The notes under the pieces were generated by a model. The model ran no database searches. It had not been told where the DNA came from and saw only the letters and a list, made by a program, of their open reading frames with translations. The translations under genes and the position numbers were made by a program. A stretch of 64,000 bases of DNA, taken from assembly GCA_024529925.1 (NCBI GenBank), contig JAFEUB010000968.1, positions 1,765,501 through 1,829,500 of the forward strand. The letters run 5' to 3'. Source of the stretch: Ophthalmolycus amberensis (taxonomy: Eukaryota; Chordata; Actinopteri; Perciformes; Zoarcidae). Each line of letters opens with the position of its first letter. Within the stretch, counting starts at the first letter, position 1. Positions 1 through 13,151 of this stretch are shown one piece after another.

Positions 1-1314
1 GCCCTGTTTCTGAGAAAACTATCACGCAGCAGAGCACATTACTTGAGAACTGGATGTTCCTCGCAGTCAGAGGGGAAGGGCTTTGTTTGTTGAAACGCCA
101 AACGAGCTAAATACGCCATTAAATCGGGGGAAGACCACGTTCACGTCGCCGCTCAACCATCCCCGTCACGAGTGCCTCGTTCTCTTCTTGCTTTGGTCCC
201 ACGTTTTGCTCGAACACCGTCTTCTTCCTTGAGGTTTATAGAGGTGATCTATCATTCCTATTGTTTACATCTACTCTGAATTTTGGCCCATGAAACAAAA
301 AGCAAAAAGAAACTGCAGCTACAAGATGATACTCTCCAAAAAGGATGAATCTTACGCCATATTGTCCATATTTACGTTCACATTTCTACACTTTGCAGAC
401 CGTGTAAGATATTCTGACAAAGGTGCTCAAATATGACAAACTTGCACACTTATTTAATCGTCCTCCGTCACCATCCTCTGCTTTGGATCTGAAACCAAAG
501 CCCAGCTTCTCTAAAATTCTGGCCTGGTCTTTTGAAGATCCTCAATCACATGGAGCTGCCCGACCCACCAAATGTTAAACCTAATCCGCCCCCACCACGC
601 ACAGCATGCAAAATGGCAGCTTTGAACCCTAAACTGCTTCAATAACAACAGCCTCTTCTCTAAACCTCAATCACCAGGGCAAGAAATATATTACACGTTA
701 CTAATGAACGTTGCGCGACAATCACAGGCACAAACTGTATGTGTGAAGATTTACCTGCAGGCAAAATGAATAATTCCCAAAGAAGAGCATCGCTCGGCAG
801 TGCAACCCACTTTCTGAATGTGCAAACATCTTTGAGCAAGTGTTATGAGTCACAGATGATAACGAGTAACATCGTTAAAGCCGCACTACATAAGTGAAAA
901 TGCTACTTGCTAAACTTAGCTAAAATGCTAAGCTACAGTAACATCAGCACAAGAGAGATAAAGTCTCAGTAATGTCTGTTGTACAGCAACAGTTACCTAA
1001 AGTTAGCTTCCATAAGCTAGTAATGATACCAGACCAACTAAGGTTGCAGCAACAAGGGTATTGAATTTAGCAATGTTGCGTTTTATTCCCTATGAATTTA
1101 ACTTTTCATTTGTAAAAGGAACAATCCGTCTCTCAAAAGTCAGTCTTGCTTTCAAGCTTTGAAACTGACCTGTTTTAAAGTAGAATTGTTAGAAATATAT
1201 CACACATTAAAACCAAGATTAAGTAGCATTCAAGTAGCAACACAAACATAATTCAAGATCACTTAGGCAGCCATTAATCTATCAAGTCAACTCCGCATAA
1301 ACAGGGGCTACACG

Positions 1315-1355
<41 letters not shown>

Positions 1356-3206
1356 ACGTGTACTTTCTCTTGCCCGACGCCAAGATCAGTGAAAAGGGCA
1401 GCTGACCTTTCCACGCAGCCAGCTGGGAAACACTGCGGTCATGTTAACCGACACTGTATTAAATCACCACTATCCCTGCATCCACTGCACTTCATTGTTC
1501 ACGGGGGGAGCCGTCATCCCACGGCCCACTTTTCTACACCGTCATCAGGCTGTTGTCGTGTTAAATGTGCTTTTTACGCTCCTTAATAATCAATATAGTG
1601 TATATCCCCTGGTTTATTTCCAGGAGCTGCCTTTACACTTGTAAAAACAGGCAGCCATGAATGCTTAACAGCTGTCCCGGGACGAGGTTTATTACTGAAC
1701 CGACGGGCAGGGGTTGATGTGTTAGATGAACACAAATAGATGAGTCTTGTAAGCCTCCAGTTACAAGGCTTTGTGTGCGTGTGCGTCTTAAGTCGCCACA
1801 CCTTTCCGTCAGTGTCAACACGCAGGGATCATTTAGTATTTCTGCACACAGCCCGGAGTGCACATGACTCAAACAATACACTTGAAGTTAGCATTTCAAA
1901 TGTTGCTTCAACGTGGAGTTGCATGAACAAAGCTAATATTTGCATCAGCGACACCTTTGCGTGACTCATGCGGGACAATCTGCCTGGAAGGCTTTCGTGA
2001 GCGGAGGACAGTTTGGGATCATTTGGGGTAGATGTTCGACACTTTTTGGTCGCCGTCGTCAGCGTGTGGAGTTTGATCAGATGTCATGGAGATGGTTCAG
2101 TTGCCATCAAATGACCAGAAGCATGGAATTTCAATCCCATGCGAACTGTTTGGTCGTATATGGAGGCGAGGTCAGAACCAATGTTTCTATTCAAGAAGGG
2201 GTCAACTGTATCATCTCCATGACTCCACTTAATTCCACCCTCTGATGTAGGTCACGACATGCGGCTGGAAGTGTTCCAGATAACAGACCTCAGTTTGCTT
2301 CATTAACAGAGAGAAGAGTCCTAACAAACTGCCGAGTGCATATAAACAAGTTAAACAATTCTCTCTGCAAGATCGTCAAATTGTTTAGAAAGAACGTCAT
2401 TTTTTAAATATTTATATGAATGTCCACTCCAGTTGCATATCCAGCAGTTATTAGACGCCTTGAGCCTTGTTTGACCTTAGTCAACTATCAATTACGCCGT
2501 ATATGTGAGAAGGACTGAGGCGGTCTCTGAGAGGATGAAACAGAGCGGTTTACATGTCGACTGAAAGCAGAACCTCAAAGAAGATGAAAAGGAACTAATC
2601 CAGATTTACAATGAATTAAAAATAAAGCCTGGTATCTGATTCAGTCAGGTGGGTTAAAGTAGCCTCGCACCGAAAACACGCGAGCAGGAATCTAAAGATA
2701 TCAATGTAGAAGTAAAACTATGGATTAAACAGTTAAACGTATTTTATCTGTGGTGGCCCTCCGGCAATGATCAACAAAACACCTGCTAACATCAACAGAG
2801 AATATTTAGATGGGCTTCCTGTAGTAGAAGGAACCGGTCATTACAAACTGCATGTTACTTCCTGCACTGCATGTGTGTGCATTTCCATATTATTTATGGG
2901 TGTACACGTTTACCCTCCGCAGCATCCCCGGTGACACATGAAGGGCACGATTACCGTAAATACCCTAAAGTGAGGACGCATCCTGCATTCCTGTCATGTC
3001 ATGCGTTTCCTCGGTAATGTACAGAGGAGGGAGAGAGAGAAAAAATAAAAAAATAGGTGAACGCATCACTGTCCATTAAGCCCCTGCGCAGGTCATTCCT
3101 CGGCTTTCCCTGAGAAAGCCACAGGGTGCACGAAGAAGAGGAGGAAGAGGAGGGGTAACACTGTACATGGACACACTTGTATATATAGGACATGGAGTGC
3201 GCTTAC
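1..3206 (-). other. Probable stim2 intron 1 (partial, runs off the window)
   Basis: No coding exon was recognised. If the exon at 3207-3339 is stim2 exon 1, this is the start of its first intron, which is very long in vertebrate STIM2 genes. It is ordinary AT-rich sequence with one (AC)n microsatellite at 1316-1352. Short open frames here show no conserved protein features or splice context. The assignment as intron is inferred from the exon and from synteny. Confidence 0.45.
1316..1352. repeat. (AC)n microsatellite
   Basis: About 18 uninterrupted AC dinucleotides are directly visible. Confidence 0.95.
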
Positions 3207-3339
3207 CTGTGGGGGCTACATTTGCAGCATCAGACGCGTGGTTGGGTAGATCATTCGAGTAAGTGCACTCCGAGCCCAGTACCGCATAGATGACGAGTCC
3301 ACGTAGCAAAACATTCAATACCTTGTGGATGTAACTCAT
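3207..3339 (-). CDS. stim2: Probable first coding exon of stim2 (ER calcium sensor), signal-peptide exon
   Basis: The exon gives 44 codons plus one base, then a donor G|GTAAGC at 3207/3206. The ATG at 3339 has a strong initiation context (CCACC before ATG). The peptide begins MSYIHKVLNVLLRGL and has a basic start, a hydrophobic core (about residues 7-21) and a polar Ser/Asn/Ala-rich stretch, as expected of a cleaved signal peptide and the start of a luminal domain. STIM2 senses ER luminal calcium through an EF-hand/SAM region and activates Orai channels; those domains would lie in later exons outside the window. The name rests mainly on synteny, because STIM2 follows TBC1D19 in the same orientation in tetrapods. 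The first exon of STIM proteins is poorly conserved, so another secreted or membrane protein is possible. Teleosts can carry two copies (stim2a/stim2b) and I cannot tell which this is. Confidence 0.5.
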
Positions 3340-4400
3340 GGTGGAATAAAAAAAATAATAAAAAAAGGAGGTGAAGAGCTAGTAATTCGTATCCGTGGGA
3401 CCGGGAGTGGGGATGACTGGGGCAAATCCCGTGGGGTCGGGGAAAAAAATGGAAAACACAGCAATAGCCAGTCGATAAATAAATAAATAAAGAGTCTTGT
3501 TTTTTAAGCAGGATACAATATGAGGTGTCAGAAGAAAAAGAGACACCTTGAAATGCACCAATTTAAAAAGAGAAAAAATCCCCGCAGTAGACTAAGAGCT
3601 AAAAACAGGAGATTACCGTCACAGAAGAGTATAAAATACCCACTAAATAATAGTTCATCGTGGGTCAGAGACAAGCCAAACTACTTTGAAACGAGACCCC
3701 CTTCCAAAAAAATAAAAACACTAATATCCTCTAATGGGTTTACTGGCTGTGTCGGAGGGGTGACTGCTGCAAGCTACGACAAGCCAGTCCCCCATGTCTA
3801 ATTCTACCAGTTTAACATATATATATATATGTAATATATGAGCTTATAATAAAAGACCGCGTATTGAACACTGACGCCGAAGGAGAGAAGCACATGCAGC
3901 CTCGTCTGGAGGAATTCCCTGTCCAAAACAGACCACGCGACAGGAGCTTCTCTTTTTGTCTTTCTCTACCGTGGATATCCGTGGGCTAGAAATAAATACC
4001 AAGTGCTGTATTAAAAATCCTTACGTAGGCCTGTGAGTTGGAAGAAAACAGTCTCTGTACTTCCACGTACAGTACACAAACACCGGGGACAGCCTCAGCA
4101 TATTGGACTCGCAGCGTCTCATTGGTCCGCCTCTTCACACGAAAGTAGCAAATCCCATCGCATCAGAAAAACACGCTCGCTTCTTCGTCCTCCGTTTCCC
4201 CTAATCCTTCTCCCGGCCCGTGTCGACCGCGCGCGACATCCGCCTACTTGTCTAAATGAAGTTTTTTTATTTTTATTTTTTTAAGTCAGCTGCTCGCGGC
4301 TCGGCGTGATACCGTATCACTCTCCTGTCATTGCGGCTGCTCGCCGGGCCGCCGCAGACCAGGGAGGGGAAGCCGAGGCGCGAGGGCGGAAGTCAGTATG
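3340..4400 (-). promoter_or_regulatory. Putative stim2 5' UTR and GC-rich promoter
   Basis: Upstream of the putative stim2 ATG, the sequence becomes GC- and CpG-rich at about 4190-4400, unlike the AT-rich flanks. Two CCAAT boxes on the minus strand (ATTGG on plus) lie at 4102-4106 and 4121-4125. The region between 3340 and about 4000 may be 5' UTR. No TATA box is evident. The transcription start cannot be placed from sequence alone. Confidence 0.4.
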
Positions 4401-4786
4401 CAGACTGATTTGACATCAGGGGGGGGGGAGGAGGAAGGGGGGGGGCAGACATTTAGCTTTAATTTTGGTTTTAATTTGGCCACAACTACTGCTGCGTGCA
4501 AGGCACGATGGGAAGCATTTTTATTTATGATTATTATTATTTAGAGAAATTCAACAGGGTATCACGTCCATGCTACCCTGGTTTTCATGCAGTGTGAACG
4601 GGTGACGCAACTCTGGGTGTCTGTGGAGTTTGAGCTGGAGGAATCCTCCCCACTAATTTGCGTTTTTTTTATTATTTTTCTATTTTTTGTTCCTGTCATG
4701 ATGACGCGAAGGATGAGACCCGCTTCATTGTTCTTCACTTCCCTACTCGAGGGCCACGCAAGTTGTCCTCCCGGCTCCGCGCTCTC

Positions 4787-4824
4787 ATTGGCTGGATTGT
4801 CCCAACATGGCAAAACCTGATTGG
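4787..4824 (-). promoter_or_regulatory. Pair of CCAAT boxes upstream of stim2
   Basis: ATTGG occurs at 4787-4791 and again at 4820-4824, both in GCTxATTGG-like context (CCAAT on the minus strand). Two further copies lie at 4102 and 4121. Clusters of CCAAT in one orientation are typical of NF-Y-bound promoters. Functional use is inferred. Confidence 0.35.
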
Positions 4825-6477
4825 CTGATGCAGACAGCACGTTGCTGGGTTTTTTTGGTCATTTTTTGAAGACGCTCAGCGCGGGAAATAAAAGTAAAGT
4901 TAAAGGGCAACGCTGGTGTTTATAATACACTATTTACAACACTATCAAGTGCATCATTAAGTTGTTTATTTTTAATCACCAAATGCAATGATAGATGGCC
5001 AAAAAACAAACATCTAGAGATACAAATCACATCTTTCCATCTTTTACTTTTGTGGCTTTGTTATCTGACAAAGCAGCTATTTTTAAGATAGGTTTGACAA
5101 CGTGTCATTTGGGTGTATTTTGATGAATAATTAAAAAATAAGCATTGTAAATAAAAAGAAAAGCCTCCTGTGGACAGGTGTTGTATTTAGTTTTTTGCAA
5201 CAATCACTAACTAAATGTAAAATAAACGAGTATAATTATAATTGGACCCAACACAACTTTTTGGAAAAAGAAAAAAGGATGGGAAACAGCAGTTTGATTA
5301 AAAAAAAATACATTTAACGCTCGTTCTCAAAAAATTAAGAACATTATTAGGCTACTCTTTCCAAAGTATTAACTTCCATGCATTTCCATGTCAAGTCCCA
5401 ACACAAAGAAAAAACACAGGACTGTTAAGATGTCTTCAAAGGAACGTTAATTTCAGGGGAAGAGACGTTCTGGATGCCAAAACCTCTCATTACTGTAGCG
5501 CTCACTTATTTACATTCTGGGCTCAAGTGCTTCTCTTCAAGAAACATTCAACTGTTCTAACTGTACAGGAATGCGTAAAAACCATGAGATCAGTCAAAAT
5601 AGAAATTCAGTAGCAACCATTTCTTTAAGGAAAATGTTTTAACTAAAACCCTGTTTGGACAGCAGCATTGATTAAAACAGTGCATCTGCTCCATCTCTTC
5701 CCAGAGATATAAATTAAAATCGTCTCCATTGCTTGCCGTAAAGACCTTTTTACAGACAGCGTTATGCTGAGGTTGTGCTGTCTAAAAACAACTGGGACAA
5801 GGACATTACACAGGGCTGTGTCTTTGTAATGTCCAATTTGATATAATTAAAAAACGAACCTAATAGTTGTTCAAACACGTCGTGAGCTAACTGTACCAAC
5901 AATAAATCTATTCAGCCTCAGAGCATTGATACGCAGAAGTCATATCTCCCTGCAATGCATCCCATCAGCCACCAGGAGCGACCTCTTATACGAGCGAGCC
6001 ACACAGCAGGTAACAGTTGTCTCAGGAGGAGCAGACTTCTGGAGGCCAAAGGAGCTGCATGATAAAAGAGTCACCCGTGGGTGTCCTAGTAAACAGGTGG
6101 GAGATGTAGCAGGGCGAGAGAGAGAGGGAGGGGGAGACGAAAGAGAAGAACAGCATAATTCGATACGAGCCCGCGGAGGGGGGAGCAGGGAGGAAAGGCA
6201 GCCAACAACGAGGGAGGAATAGAGCAGATGCTACATGTAGGAGGAGGGCCGGAGGGTCAAGTCCCTCAATGCTTCGACCCGTCGCTTACCGCTTCAGCTG
6301 AAAAATACAGTATGCCCTGTCCGAATATTCACCCTGTCACACAGGCCGTATGTAAATATGTAATTAAGGAGCAGGAAATGTACCGCAGCATGACCGACTC
6401 AAAAGCTGCTGAACATTTCAAGGTCTAAGCTCTTAAAAAGGTTTTAATCAATAACCAGGAGGATGGATTCAAACAAT

Positions 6478-6483
6478 TTTATT
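6478..6483 (-). terminator. Candidate tbc1d19 polyadenylation signal
   Basis: AATAAA on the minus strand is the first such hexamer after the tbc1d19 stop at 7309. It is followed on that strand by T-rich sequence. Usage is inferred from position only. Confidence 0.3.
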
Positions 6484-7251
6484 TCATTTAAAAAAAAAAC
6501 AAAGGTGTTATTTGAGGACATTAAATGGGGTTGGATGAAAGACATTGGCTGACAAAGAATACTGTTAATAATAGAGAAACATGATTTGAGTTCATTCAAA
6601 TTAAAAAGGTGAAATACACTATATATAGCTGAATACATTCAGGAATTAAATAAATATTCACGATGAAATGAAACAAACACTGGCACTAGAGTAATATGCA
6701 TATTCTCGATAAACACAATAAATGATGCGTGTACACAGCAGCTTCTAATATAAGTTACATATTAATCCAGCTTGCGTCATTGCGACAGCGCTAATGCTTC
6801 CGATCTCCTCATTCATCAGCAGCAGCATTACCGAACAGCGTTCTAACAGAGCAAACTGCACCAGCTAATTAACACTTCATTAGCCAAGCCTGGAGATGTT
6901 ACTGTTGTTCTCCCTCTGTTGCTATCTCAATACAATTACTGCTTCATGCAACGGAGCGCCTTAGCTGATCCAAGCACTGCTGCGCGTATCGTCTTTCCTG
7001 CAGAGCATATGGCTGAGGGAGGTTAGCTTAAGTAGGCTATACTTACATGCTGTATAATATCTAATATCACTATTTATGGTACATCCATGCTAATTAGGCT
7101 TTTTTTTTGTCTGAACTATAGTGCAAGAGATGCAAGATATGCCACCCTGTAGCCTGGTGTGTTTCTTGGTGGATGGTTGCCAACACTGTCGGTGTGGTTA
7201 TAAGCATTGCAAAAGTGGCATTTTGGTAGAGTCTGTCTCCGTCTGCTCCAA

Positions 7252-7277
7252 GTGGTACGTACGTACGTACGTACCAC
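7252..7277. repeat. 26-bp perfect palindrome built on (ACGT)n in tbc1d19 3' UTR
   Basis: The sequence is GTGGT, then four tandem ACGT-type units, then ACCAC. It equals its own reverse complement over 26 bases. In RNA it would form a loop-poor hairpin or promote dimerisation. It starts 32 nt beyond the tbc1d19 stop codon. Confidence 0.85.
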
Positions 7278-7308
7278 GACTCATATCCCATCGTTTTCCC
7301 AGTGCTCC

Positions 7309-7383
7309 TCAGATGGCCGTGGCGAATAGAAAGATCTGGATGAGTGGCATGACTTTCAGAGTTGAAAGGTCAGCGAGGACAGC
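7309..7383 (-). CDS. tbc1d19: tbc1d19 coding exon 21 (last)
   Basis: The exon starts after CTGCAG and encodes AVLADLSTLKVMPLIQIF through FATAI and TGA. This is the conserved C-terminus of TBC1D19. Confidence 0.95.
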   Translation of the reverse strand, partial: AVLADLSTLKVMPLIQIFLFATAI

Positions 7384-9419
7384 CTGCAGTGTGCATGTCA
7401 AACAAAACACAAATAAGATCGACATTCCCAACGCCTCCAAAGCAATCTCACCGTAGCCCACTAAACCCTCAATAAGAGACATATTTCTACATTTTAAAAA
7501 AGGAACATAGAACGACATGCACGGTGATAGCGCGGCATCCTTCAGAGTCCACCGCTCCCCCAACCCTGTCCTTTTGGGATCGGAGGGAGATTAAATTTAG
7601 GGACCCTATCGTGTTTAGAGAGAGGGTTTAATATTTCAACGCTGGGCCTGAGGGGTTCTAAATATAAGATAAGGAGCAGTATGTTATGATATCTTCTCTC
7701 CTGCCGGGGCAGGTGGTAAATGAGCAAGCAAATATCGCCGGCCAGCAATCTTAGAGCCTTAACATCAGCCTATCGCCCCCCCCGATGCGTCACATCGTAG
7801 TTCAACCCCCCCCCCCCCCCCTCGCACTCATCGTATGGTTTACTCGTGGTTTTCGGTCATACGATAGTATGGGACCACAGTATGGGAGCGGGGGGGGGGG
7901 GCGGGGGCGGTATACGGTGCAAGGCATGCACAAGAATAACATGACTGGTTCCTAGAATAATGCGACACAAGTGACCAAGCTACTAGAGGAGGCGCTCGTT
8001 TCGCTACAAAGCTGGGTGTGTGCCACATTTGCGTGACAGAATATCAGACGTATTAAACGTGGCTCTGCGCAGAAAGATGCCATCTGGCATGGCTTGTTTA
8101 GTGTCCTCTGTGAAATAACAACTTTTGTGTCTGATCGGTGGGCGTGGAAGGGGTAAAAGGGTGAGGACTCTTAAGTGTCCAGCCAGGCATTTTTCAGACA
8201 TGTGCATGCAGAAGACCGGGTTACTGGTACTGGCTGGTTATTAACGGCTATTTACAGCCTTCGAGGAGTATGCAGGGGGGGGGGGGGGGGGACGGACTGA
8301 AGTGTCAAACGCACACAAGTCTAATGTGAGACGGACATACCTCGGCTGAGCCCAGGGACGTCACTTCCATCAGGTTCTCAGCGCGGAAGGCAAACACAGC
8401 GGCTGCTAGGACTGGAGGAGGTGTGTGTGCGTGGAGAGGTAACAGAAGAGAGGTGAGGCATACGGGGGGGTAAGAGGCTCTTGCTGCAGAGGTTTGTAGT
8501 GCAACAACTCTTACCTGCAACTACCTCCAGCGAATCGTATCCCAGGACTCGGTCCCAGAGAAGAAGCAGCTGGTCGGTGGACAGATAGCCGGAAAAGGCC
8601 CGAACCATCCACTTAAAGGCTATACGCAACCTGGGGACCAAAGCAGCACGTCTTCAGGCTCCGAGGACAGATTACGTTTATTCTGATTCGGACATTGTGA
8701 TTACAGATATTCACCACAAGATGGCAGACACGCATAATAGGAATAAGACCTGCGTGTGTGCAGGGTGTAGGTGACTCCTACGCTTTATAAAAAAAGAGAA
8801 GAGGATGCGGTGTGTGTGTGTGTGTGCAGGCTACTCACGGCTGCGCCCCAATCTGTCGCAGGTGGTAGAAGAGCTGAGGCAGGTGGGTCTGGAGCAGCCG
8901 CTCAAACTGCAGGCACAAAGACACGATCCCCTGCAGGAGCGCACGTTATATATACAAGTTAAGCACATTCACGGAGGTGCAACGTACAGACACATCGCAG
9001 ACAAAAGCGGAATGTTTTGATCTGGATAATCGGCAGGGGTTTACCGAGGGCGAGGAGGAGATGGAGTGTAATCTGAAGAAGTAGCGGATGTACATTTCCC
9101 TGAATACACTGTACAGCTTGGATGGCTCGTTGTACAAGAAACACAAAGGTGCCACTGCAGGACAAAGCAAACATGCAAATACACACACACACACATACGC
9201 ACACTGTTATATATTGTTGCGGTTTTCCTCCTGCAAGTTTAGTGTGAGAACTAAGGGGCAAAATATACTCACCATACATCGAAAACCCATGAAAAGGGAT
9301 TACACCTGTGAAAATGAGATTTTTCAGTCAATACAGTTCATGCAATTTTATGTATTTAGGAGAAGCCCCTTCAGATGGAGTGATACACACAATAGAAACA
9401 ATTTTAAATTAATAGTTAG

Positions 9420-9464
<45 letters not shown>

Positions 9465-10000
9465 ATAAATTAAACAATATTAAAATGGCAACAGACAAAA
9501 AAAAAATAAAAAATACAGACAAAACTAAAATTGTAACTAATTACATCCGTTAAATGGCCAAACGTTGCCATTTAACAGTTGTTCATTAATGTCACTTTAA
9601 ACATGCACAATGTCTCAAAATAGGAGATCAAAGCATTCTTAAACATATCAAATATTGTGTAAATTATTGTATCATCAACGCAGATAAACAGCATATAATT
9701 TAGTCTTCATAAAAAATGTTCACAGGCGTGCAAAATACTAGAAAATGTCAAAAATGTCAACGCTTTTGTTGTTTTCTATATAAAATGATAGGATGTGAAT
9801 GTTTGCAGGCTCACCGTTGGGGGGATAAACCACAGCACACTCCTCCTCTCCTCCCTTCCCTGTTCAACAGACACACAGGTCAATCAGTAACCAGTGTGTG
9901 GGGTTCGTGATGACTACTGCTGCCGTGCACGGGTATCCGGGTAAAGACATGGAGGTCATCCGAGTGCAGCGGCGCTCTTTTGAGTTCATGTGATGATGTG

Positions 10001-10050
<50 letters not shown>

Positions 10051-13000
10051 CCACACATCATCTCACCCTGGATGAAGGATCTGGGAGGAGTGGCACTGTT
10101 GTATTTGAAGTGCTCCAAGACGGCAGTGTCTCGAGAGAAACACAGCAACACCTGGCAACACAGGTGTGGTATCAAAAAGGCTCGTTCGCGCGCGCACACA
10201 CGCGCACACGCACACACACGCACACACACACACACGCACAACGTGTAATATAATCCTAACCCTGACAACAGGGAATAAAGGAGTCACAAGTTAATACACT
10301 GTTGTTGTTTTTTTGCTCAGGAGCCTGTGACGGCCCAACAGCCGACTCATCATTTAAATCCAGCCGGCTAATTTGCCTGTTTTATGAACGCTGCGCTTCA
10401 AACAGTGTGAGCATGATGGGAGAGAAACATGACTCTCTCATCATACGATGAGAGAGTCCCGCCCCTGCATGCTCTATGAATGTGTGTGTGTGTGTGCACT
10501 CAGCTGAGAGGCTGTATCTTCCACATATATGCCACGCGGACGTTAATGGGCTTAATGAATGAATTATCTGTATTTACATTGTGCTTTTAGAAGTTGATTT
10601 GAATCAGTACTCGCATGATTTGAGTCAAGTGATTGAGTTATTTTTTGGCATATATGGTTTATTCTACAAATCATTTCATATAAAACCAATACATAGGCTA
10701 AATAAGACATGGGATTAAAAGCATGTCCCCCTTAAAATAACCATTTTCGTCAAATAAAAGTGCATTTATGTCTCTAATAAAACAATAGGCTACATTAGAC
10801 ATAATTGTGGCACGTCTTGATCGACCTTACAGTGAATGTGTCAATTAATAATTAAGGTGTTATGATTCGTAACTGCTTCTGAACAGTCAGGAATATGCAG
10901 GGTTTAAAATAAGACGAGCCTCTTTACAGGCTGTGTGGGCTAAAACAGGACAAGAAGCCTAAATTCTCCCAGACAATAATTCTCCACATGTTTACGATCC
11001 GGTGAGAAAACCCGTTCAAATACTGCAATAATGGAGATGAGTGTTTATGATGGCATTAGAATGTGCCGGAGCTCTGCACCTGGAGCCATTTCAGGATGTC
11101 CCGATGCAAAAACAGCCCCAGAGGTCTCGAGAGGGACGCTCGCGTCGGAAAATACTCTGTAAGAAGCGCAGCTCTTTCCATTACGGTCCAATTTCCGTGT
11201 CTTTTTTGAGAGCCGATTTCATTTCCACCGACCACTTCAGCTGAATTACATTGTGTGTGTGGGGGGGGGGGGGGGGGGTAATCTCTATCGGGCAACAAAA
11301 TAAGACGGCAGGTATTTATAAGAGTTAATTAACGTTTAATAAGTAAATTCCGTAGAAATAATAAATGTAAATAGTTCAGTTTAGTGACTTGATGTCGTCT
11401 GGAAACCTTTTATTTAGTGCAGACTTGGTTTGGTAGGGGCGCCTGCTCAGGTGAATCAAAGTCAGCGTTCTCATACTTCTCCAGTAGATCTATGAATCCA
11501 CGCTCACCCCACAGCGAGTGGATTCTTTCACTGCCTGGTGAGTTTGCCATCAGTCAATATTGACGGCGATACCGGCGCTTTTGTTCTCGTGTGTGCTCAT
11601 TGGACGGCCACCGAGGAAGCCTGACGCGTCGGCAGGCTGCTGAATAAAACCGGTTGCCGAGTAATATGCCGATATGCAAACAGAGCGGCGGCTACGAGAG
11701 CCGCTAATGATAACAGCGGCGGCTCGTATCCTCGCCTGGGATGAATGCGGAACTGTAGGTACAGAGCTGTAAAACAGTCACCTGACAAATCACTTATGGG
11801 CGATGCTTCAGCTGCTATCTGGTGGAATGGAAACCTTTCATTTGGAGTCGCTAGTGGTTATATTTAATATCTGTGGGAGACCGTGTCGAAACGCCGACTT
11901 CTTAAAGAGAGGTGATAAAAAGCTATTACCCATAGAAAGATGAAAAAAAGGAGGGAAGGACAGAGGAAGTTTATATCTTACATAAAAGGGCTCGACGCTG
12001 ACTTTTAAACGTTGTGTATAAAAACTTTGAGGTACACATTTGGCGGTTTGCTGTCGCTATATTTTATATGTTAAAAAGCGGTGGAGTACCTGGTAGAGGA
12101 AATCTTCAAACACAAAGTAGTAGTCGTCGTTACTGGCAGTGAGCTTCACATCCTGGGAGGGCAGGAAGTTTGGAATTACATTTTAGCACATTAAATACAT
12201 ATATATATACAGAGATTGTTGTGTGTGTCAGAAAATACTTCCAGGAAATAGCCGGAGTCACGCAGGAGCAGTTTTTTGGAGATGGGAATCTAAAATCCAC
12301 TCGAAAACCAAAGTTCTGAGTGTTTGTTTGGAGGCGTGTACCTTATAGATGAGGTTGTCCACCAGCAGGTCATGCTGTATGACTCCAGCCGTCAGCTGCT
12401 CGTAATGCATCACATCCTGAGAAACAGCAAAAGATCCGACATGGTTTATGTGTGTAATAAGCTGCGGAAAAGTCGTGTCCAGAGCCCGATACGTGTGGCC
12501 CTTTTTGATGAATGAACCTGTTTGTTTACAGAGTCTGGTGTTAATCCTATACTGGGGGTTCATCTGGACAAAATCTAACTCCAGTTCTCTGCAGTATGTT
12601 AAAAGATCGCCCCGTTCAACTGCTGAATCAAGTTTATGCGTCGTGACGGCGATGACAGGAGGATTAAACCGAGCTTAATGGATGGGTATCTCGTTTCCTG
12701 ACCCACATGGTTAAACTCAAACCCCGTGTCTCCGGTTTGAGACGCGAGGGGAACAGGAACAGAGATGGTCATTTTTTTGACAGCATTGAGACACACACCG
12801 TCCTTCCAACTCTGACTGTTTAATGTGTTTGCCCTTTTGCCGTCCAGAGCCATGTGAACACTCTCCAGACCTCAGTCGGGTCCGTGTTCCTCTCAGATAC
12901 AGTGAAGATAAACTGGTTAATACACAGATTATGTTGCAGGTCAGTGTTTTTACACAAGAGGTCCCCAAAAAAAAAAGACCTGACCATGATCTGTGAAAAC

Positions 13001-13107
13001 TTCACCTTGGAGTAAACATGCAGTTTGGGAATCAGCGCAGCTGTGTGTGCTCGGCTGCTTCATAAGAAACACGGACGGTTAACAGCCGCCACCAGGGTGC
13101 CACTCAG

Positions 13108-13151
<44 letters not shown>

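Larger units (their letters stand above)
4841..7308. other. Intergenic spacer and tbc1d19 3' UTR
   Basis: No exon was recognised. The tbc1d19 stop codon is at 7309-7311, so the 3' UTR extends downward from 7308. The first minus-strand AATAAA (TTTATT on plus) below the stop is at 6478-6483, a candidate polyadenylation signal about 0.8 kb after the stop. A 26-bp perfect palindrome lies in this UTR at 7252-7277. The stretch 6740-6990 is unique-looking, with TAATTA-type motifs. Confidence 0.5.
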
